A DNA stretch of 64,000 nt from Plutella xylostella (lineage: Eukaryota > Arthropoda > Insecta > Lepidoptera > Plutellidae). Where the stretch lies: contig NC_063988.1 in assembly GCF_932276165.1 (NCBI RefSeq), positions 9,982,001-10,046,000 of the forward strand, written 5' to 3'. A program made the position numbers and the translations under genes. The notes beneath the pieces were generated by a model. The model did no database searches, was not told the origin of the DNA, and saw nothing but the letters and a program-made list of their open reading frames with translations. This document shows, piece by piece, positions 57,791-64,000 of this stretch (the first letter of the stretch is position 1; each line of letters begins with the position of its first letter).

Positions 57791-60700
57791 GTATTTGGAG
57801 CTTGTTTTTAGACATTCATAAGTATTCTATTATGATATTAACGAGTCACAGTGTTTTGGAGTGGAGCTATGCCATTCATACCTACACTTTATTGATGTTA
57901 CACACTATGAAACAAACAACATAGTCTAATCCAGAAAATTCAACTACCTAATGACCTAGCTTCATGTTTAAATTGCTTTGTAGTACCTAATTTGACTATC
58001 TTGTTACTTCCAGCTATGCCAGCATGATCCGGCTGGCGATCAGTAGCTCGTCAAGTGGAAAGATGACATTAAATGAAATCTACAATTACATCTGCAATGC
58101 CTTCCCTTATTACAAAGATGCTGGCAAGGGATGGATGGTAAGTCAAGATTTATATCACAACTTATTGGATTGAATTTATAAAATTCTCCGTAATGTCCAA
58201 CAAGCTTCACCAAACACAGCTTGGGGCACAAATTCGCCAACTCTACTCTCAGACAATCTGAAGGCATAAATTGGTTGTCACATTTAAATTATGCAATATC
58301 TGAGTACCTTCTTTGATGATACTCATATTTAATCAATGTTTGATCCAAGCATGCTTTTGCAACAACAACAAATCAGGGGAATTGGTTCATGCTTTTCTTC
58401 ATAAGACCACGCTAGATTATGGCCATGTATACTCTTATATCACATAATCCCTGCTTTAAATAAAAATATATAGAATCCAGTCTAAAGAAACATGTATATT
58501 AAAAGCTGAAATTGTGAAGAGGACTACTATAGTACTTAATCAGAATTCAGCAATTCAAACATTACACATATTATTTTATAACATAATTATGTCATCCGTA
58601 ATTATAATTCATAACAATATACATAACATAAGTGTGTTAAATGATAAAATTTTCCTCTAAACCTATCCCTTTGCCATGTGTAATAAGTTATTCATCCTAT
58701 CCTAGCTGCTTAAGCACAAATCTGATGAGACACAATAGATTTGTAATAGTGTGTTTCCCAGCATACAAAAAGGTAAACATCAGTTAGATTGAGATCAATA
58801 TCCATTGAAATGAGTTATTTATTCACATAGTATATCGGCCAATATTGAACTGAGAACCTTGGATTGGCAGTATTAAATTTGGAGTTCTTAATCAGATTGT
58901 AATTTCCCATGCTTTACAGTTTCATACCCTTTGAAACTATTCCAAACCAGACTTATATTATTTTGTTTATTGCAGAATTCAATACGACATAACCTGTCAC
59001 TGAACAAATGCTTCATGAAAGTGGCTCGCAGTAAAGATGACCCGGGCAAGGGCTCATACTGGGCGATGGACACCACACAGAAGATGGCCGAGGTCACGTC
59101 CAGGCGGAGAAGAAGTCTAAGGGTAAATCATACAATACAATATAACTTTATTGAAAAACACACAACATGTAATATTTTAATAGAATCATCAGCCAATAAC
59201 CATGCACTGGTATCTGTTTGAGAAACATTACAACACCCTGTAGGTTTCTATTCTATTCTATTCTCTGTGGGGGTGTCAGTACCTGCACCTGGCTCTCCGA
59301 AGTGGAACCTTTGTGCATATCCCCAAGGTCTAAACTGCCTTCCTAAGCTTGGACCATTTCCCACCACACTGGTCCACTGCGGGTTGGTGGGTTCACATAT
59401 CTAGATGTGCTAAGTCTAGATATGCAGGTTTCCTCACGATGTTTTCCTTCACCGTAAGAGCGATGGTATACATTGTACTTAAATTCAGAAAAGAACTCAT
59501 TGATACATGTCAGCGCCGGGATTCGAACCCGCATCTCTGGCGTGAGAAGTGGGCGCTTACCCGACTGAGCTACCACCACTCTATACCCTGTAGTTACATA
59601 TTATACTTTAGGAATTCTAAAACTTTAAAACAGCTGCTGATTTGCTTTGTCAGCTCAATGGTTTTCAATTTGTAAAAGTGTAAAAAATATGAATCTTCCT
59701 TGTTTTACTTTGTCAAATACTTGGTTTACATACTACCTTATTTAGCACTCAATCCTCGCATAACAAAAACAACAAAACCAACTGGAGTGCCACAAGGCGA
59801 TCTACCTGGACCTAAATTATTCACCATATATCTAAACACGGAAACATTTCAGATGGCGCCGTACAGTCCAGAGTGTAGTTCAAACAGCAGCAACGACACC
59901 GGCGTGCTGCCTACCCCGGACGCGGCGCCTACCCCGCCCACTACGCCCACTGACACCAGCCTGCCTACCGCGGGGAATGAACCCACTGTTAAGGTGGAAC
60001 TCGGTGAGTTCGTTATAATAATAATTATATCATAGTGCAAAAGTGGAAACTCTTTATGCTGTGTCTCCTTCTTTAGACAGTAACATACTGCAATTCACAC
60101 CAAATCCTATATATTTTAGTAATTCAGGTTTTTGATAACACATAAACACTACTCCCACAGAGCAAGCCTCCTTCTAATGTAATGATGTCATGTAATATCC
60201 TTGTATGAGACGTGAGTAGGAGATATCACACAATGCTGACACTTAGCATCCATGACAGCATGACTATGATAGTTTTAATAATTTATTCCTCATTATTTCA
60301 GTGGATGACGCGCTAACAGCACTGATGAACGAGGAGCTAATGGCCGATGTCGATATAAGTAGAGGTGAGCTTGAAGAAAATGACTTGTCTTACTAATATA
60401 ATATTATTTACCTTTAAATGTGGAATTTTAGGAATGCATGAGGAACATTGGAGGAAGAGAAACTAGAAATTATAGCTACTCTACTACAAAGTCGAATTTC
60501 ACCTCTCTTATTTTCCCGACTTTAGAATGCCTATTTCCATCCGAATCTGCTATTTCTTTCGAACACTGCTGCCGCTTCACGGGCTCGTTATCGACGTAGA
60601 TAAACGTCACTATATTGCAATTCGCCATAAATACGGTGCTGTGATTGAATGAAAGCACACATTAAACGAGCTTATCGACGTCGATAGCAGACCCGTGCCG

Positions 60701-60953
60701 TGCAGCCATATAACGAAGAGTGATCTTATACCGATATCAATTCCCTGCAGATCGTTCATACGGCGTCCGGCGGCACGTGTGCGGCGCACTGCGACACAGC
60801 TCTCTCACGGACGACTACGGCAACTTCGTCGCGGCCCGCGTCGACGACTGCGACTGTCCGCCCGACTCGTCCGACGACGTGTTCGACGACTCGCCGGCCA
60901 CGCCCGCGCCCAGCGCGCTGTACCCGCCCTACTGGCCGTCGGAGATATTATAA
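57555..60953 (+). CDS. Forkhead transcription factor, FoxJ2/3-like, gene span
   Basis: Six coding exons join to 292 codons from the ATG at 57600, or 307 from an in-frame ATG at 57555. The forkhead domain (residues about 60-140) reads 'KPAYSYASMIRLAI', 'KMTLNEIYNYICNAFPYY', 'NSIRHNLSLNKCFMKV' and 'KDDPGKGSYWAMD', then basic 'SRRRRSLR'. Recognition-helix residues NSIRHNLS are intact, so sequence-specific DNA binding in the nucleus is expected. 'SKDDPGKGSYWA' points to FoxJ2/3 over FoxK or FoxN. The C-terminal half is Pro/Thr/Ser-rich and acidic ('CDCPPDSSDDVFDDSPATPA'), a plausible activation domain. Short compared with vertebrate FoxJ2/3. Orthology needs a phylogeny. Confidence 0.85.
58014..58137 (+). 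CDS. Forkhead gene exon, first half of DNA-binding domain
   Basis: Acceptor cttccag|CTATG, donor ATG|gtaagt. Encodes 'YASMIRLAISSSSSGKMTL' and 'YYKDAGKGWM'. The residue before NSIRHN is Met where Fox proteins usually have Lys or Gln. Confidence 0.93.
58976..59122 (+). CDS. Forkhead gene exon, recognition helix and wing
   Basis: 49 codons, phase 0 at both ends. Acceptor attgcag|AATTC, donor AGG|gtaaat. Encodes 'NSIRHNLSLNKCFMKVARSK' and 'TTQKMAEVTSRRRRSLR'. Confidence 0.95.
59244..59584 (-). mobile_element. tRNA-derived SINE in forkhead intron, 9-bp target duplication
   Basis: Flanking ACCCTGTAG at 59235-59243 and 59585-59593. Minus strand: A box 'tggtagctcagtcgggtaag', B box 'gggttcgaatccc', body 'ggcgctgacatgt', a shared module 'ccaccaacccgcagtgga', and a tail of TAGAA repeats. 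Same family as 14836-14940. Confidence 0.92.
59760..59840 (+). pseudogene. RT motif remnant just before a forkhead exon
   Basis: Translates 'PTGVPQGDLPGPKLFTIYLN', the GVPQG...P.LF motif of LINE reverse transcriptases. The flanks show no further RT sequence. Exon acceptor tttcag follows at 59852. Confidence 0.65.
59853..60003 (+). CDS. Forkhead gene exon, Ser/Pro/Thr-rich
   Basis: Acceptor atttcag|ATGGC, donor G|gtgagt. Encodes 'MAPYSPECSSNSSNDTG' and 'PTPPTTPTDTSLPTAG', then 'VKVELG'. The ATG is internal, not a start. Confidence 0.88.
60302..60364 (+). CDS. Forkhead gene short exon
   Basis: 63 bp, acceptor atttcag|TGGAT, donor G|gtgagc. Encodes 'VDDALTALMNEELMADVDIS', a conserved-looking acidic amphipathic segment. 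Confidence 0.85.
60751..60953 (+). CDS. Forkhead gene last coding exon
   Basis: Acceptor cctgcag|ATCGT, stop TAA at 60951. Encodes 'DRSYGVRRHVCGALRHSS' and an acidic Pro-rich end closing 'PYWPSEIL'. Much more GC-rich than its flanks. Confidence 0.88.
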
Positions 60954-63900
60954 CACACTCCGGGGTAACAACGCATGTAAGTGTCAAGCCTTGTAAAGTG
61001 TATAGGTTTTTTGGCTAGGTTGGGTCGTCGGTTGAGATGGATTGGGTCGGATTTTTGGCCTGCGTTGGAGGTGTGTACGGAAATGACAGCAACGCTTGTA
61101 GAGGATTCATTCGTGGATCTTTGAGAGTCCGTCTGTTGAAGCGCGGTTTCGGAAAGTGAAATAATAATTTCAAAAGCGTAACACTAGATTAAGAAGGAAA
61201 GGACTGGCTTATATCCAGGTATGATTTGGTATAGATGCCCATAAAAGGTCTAAAGAGAGACCGCTTGCTTGGCAAATGTAAAGGTGTAGCGATGAATTGG
61301 TAAATAACGAGATGAAATTTTGTCCTCAATGTGTTCAGTGATTTCGGCGAATTTATAACGACAATTTGTACTAACTTGTGCTATGTATATACGTACTTGT
61401 TCAAGGGAATACAGTGAGTACTTTGGATATTTTTGACAATTTTCAAACAACCATTTTGATATTACACAGGACTGTATCCCCTCGCTTTAAATTTTCAAAA
61501 GAATCAGGGACTTTTTCCCCATAAATTTATTTGAACACTCTGCCAGAACTTGTGAACATATTTATAAATAATATAATTATAGTTTACATAATAATATGTA
61601 TGATAGTTGATAGTTAGTCGCGATGACTGCATCATATAGATATGTATGTGTAAAAATATAAAATTTTTGATATAAAATTTAATATGTTAACATAAATCCA
61701 AGTAATGTTTAAAAGTGTTACTTTTTATGCATCTGTAACTGGTTTTGTACCTAAATATAAAGCCCTTAAAGCTACTTATTAATATTACTTTATAGGTAAA
61801 AGTACTTTGCTTAAAAATATACTAACAGTTCGGATCAATGCATTGTTTGCCCCAGGAAAATCGTTTTTCAAATTGTAGAATTTACTTACCTATTTATAAC
61901 TATACACTTTAACTTGCAAATGTTGATAAAATGGTCCCATTATTTTATTGAATGATCTATTTGACGTAAGTACAATTATTTCGTTTACAATTAATTCCGT
62001 CACAACGCAAATATTTTTATACTGTTTATGAAATCGTCAGGGACCTTCAGTACATACATCTACTTGTTATCAAAATACATTAAGAGTTTTTTTTAATTAA
62101 TAATAACATATCTGCCAACTGATGCATGGGTCATAACGTAGAGAGTAGTTACCTTCTATTTAGAGAATTAATGTAAATGTAAGAAACATTATAAATAAAT
62201 GGTTGAATAAGATTGTTATAACAAACTCAATGGACCATAGTGTAAAGGCATAAAGATAAAAATTGTTACGAAAGGAGTATCAGCATAATATTTAGAAAGA
62301 TGTGTTATTTTTACTTGATTTTTTTATTTTTATTTACATTATGAGATGAGGTGCTATTTTCATTGCATAGTCTTTTATTTTAGGTTACTTATAAACAAAA
62401 ATGCTGCCTATTTGCCGCGTAAGGTTTTTTATATTTTTATTTAATGCGCAAGTAAAAGTAACACAGTACTTGTGAAGAGAATATTCAGAACAGGTCCCCA
62501 TCTATTTAAATAATCAAAGAATAGTGAACTAACACCGTCTATATGGCATGATTCTTATATTTAAATGAAATTGCGATGATTCGCTATTTACATGTTTATA
62601 AAAAGATGGGGGAATATAAATGAATTTTGGAGCCAGATAGGTGTTTGAACAGATCTCAGAATGACCAGTATATAAAAATAAATAAAATATTTATAAAGTT
62701 TTTTTTAACTGTGGATGTAAACACACAGTTGCTTATCTTCTAATTAGTTTAAAACGATTAGTTTATACGAATTTATATTGTAGAATTGCGTACATAATAA
62801 TTGTATTATAAGATCGCGCATATACGTAAAATTGCTTTGTCAAAGGCCTATTGGTAAAATATTTAGATGGATGGAATTATTTTTAAATTACTTAGTTCTT
62901 GTTTTAATGAACAAATATACTTTATACTGTACTTTGTGCCATGTTTAGAAATGATGGCTTATGAATGTGAACACTAGAGATATTTTCTCATATCTTATTA
63001 AAAGAAATGTGTTCAATTGTTTTTAGATATTATACTATACTACTACTTATAGATGTGTATTAGCTAGGTATAAAAACAGGTATGTTTGATAAATAATAAC
63101 GAGGTTTACATGATATTTTTATTTGTGTGTATTGCTTTACTGATACAGAGATATTGGTGAAATATTTTAACTTTTACTTAAAATACTGAAGGCCGGCTCT
63201 ACAAGTTGTTATCTCTGCGTACAAACAACTTGGTACCTATTGGTAAAAAGGTCTACATAATGCCAATATTGCCACAATTAATTTAATTATATCGGTTCAA
63301 ATATTATATGAATCGTTTTCACATTAGACAGCAATATTTTATTTGAGAAGATGGTATTATATCAAAGTTCAAAAAGCTTACCATAAATGCAATCAAAATG
63401 TATTTGAATAATTTTAAACCACTGTTAAGTCTTTCATCAAATGTATGTAGCTAATAACAATGTACTTTATTTGATAGAAGGATAAGACACTGTTTTTCGT
63501 TTCGTTCCAAAATACTGAAACATATAAGTACCATTTATTGTGTCTTAGAATAAAATATTAGGTTGACTGATGTGAAAGCGCCTTTAAATATCAAATTATT
63601 AGGTTCCAAATTGACATTCCCAAGTATTTATTAATTTAAAATTAAGATTTATAAGTATAAATTAATAAGCTTCTATTATGAAATATCTAATTCAGTATTT
63701 GAGTTTTAGAAAACATAAACACTAAAAGTTAAATATATTTTATATTTTCGCTGTCGGAAGTCTAAAGTGCTTATTTATTTATCTAGTTTTTATTTTTAGT
63801 GAAGCAGTTTTAGAACGACATAATTATAGATAACAATACTTATTACATTAGATGAGTTTAGTTATATTTATTTTTCTTTGTGAAATGGTGCATATTTGAG

Positions 63901-64000
63901 TTGCCATCTTTTTTCGCTAGTATTATTTTGTTTCTGTGATAACATTTAAAAAACTTTTTTGAAGTGTAATACATACATGAGTAGCTCGAGAGTTTAAAAT
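60954..64000 (+). other. Forkhead 3' UTR and downstream non-coding DNA
   Basis: Very AT-rich, no ORF or element recognised. Candidate poly-A signals are AATAAA near 62193 and 62679, so the transcript end is not fixed. A GTAAGT at about 60976 could be a donor for a 3' UTR intron. Confidence 0.45.

Noticed and set aside
1..64000. CRISPR arrays, operons or other prokaryotic systems
   Set aside because: Intron-containing insect genes and eukaryotic transposons throughout; no regularly spaced repeats.

Overview
This is eukaryotic, insect and almost certainly lepidopteran DNA. It is AT-rich and intron-bearing, and crowded with CR1/Jockey-group and RTE-type LINEs (RTE tails of TGA triplets), tRNA-derived SINEs, MITEs and a mariner. 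It contains one large unconventional myosin gene on the minus strand and one small forkhead gene on the plus strand; nearly everything else is mobile DNA.

Myosin gene, minus strand, 56886 down to 7765. Fifteen coding exons, all with GT-AG borders and compatible phases, encode the first 810 residues of a class ID myosin (Drosophila Myo31DF type). They cover the N-terminus, P-loop, switch I, switch II, actin-binding region, converter, IQ neck and the start of the tail. The rest of the TH1 tail, about 200 residues in relatives, is not visible and should lie left of the window. Intron 1 is 27.4 kb.

Forkhead gene, plus strand, 57555/57600 to 60953. Six coding exons encode 292 or 307 residues with a winged-helix domain closest to FoxJ2/3 as I recall the families. 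It is divergent from the myosin gene; the two start codons are about 0.7 kb apart.

Left end, 1-7300: a GT microsatellite, two non-LTR retrotransposons fused head to head (143-3070 minus, 3072-5480 plus), then a gag-like retroelement ORF (6012-7310 minus).

Myosin introns: a two-ORF CR1-like LINE (about 13.2-19.49 kb, antisense to the myosin) is split by a 1574-bp TIR element with an 8-bp target duplication. There is a decayed RT remnant beside exon 6, LINE 3' halves at 44.8-46.6 kb and 54.0-55.95 kb, an intact-looking mariner with TIRs and TA duplications (49526-50816), RTE and R1-like remnants, a SINE with a perfect 9-bp duplication, and several MITE families.

Most unusual: five myosin exons (6, 8, 11, 12, 14) each have one or more extra partial copies just downstream in transcription. 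Each copy keeps the 3' exon end and donor and lacks the 5' exon end and acceptor. Also notable are a 5-bp hairpin in LINE 3' tails kept by compensatory changes, and a perfect 38-bp inverted repeat with a 4-base loop in intron 7.
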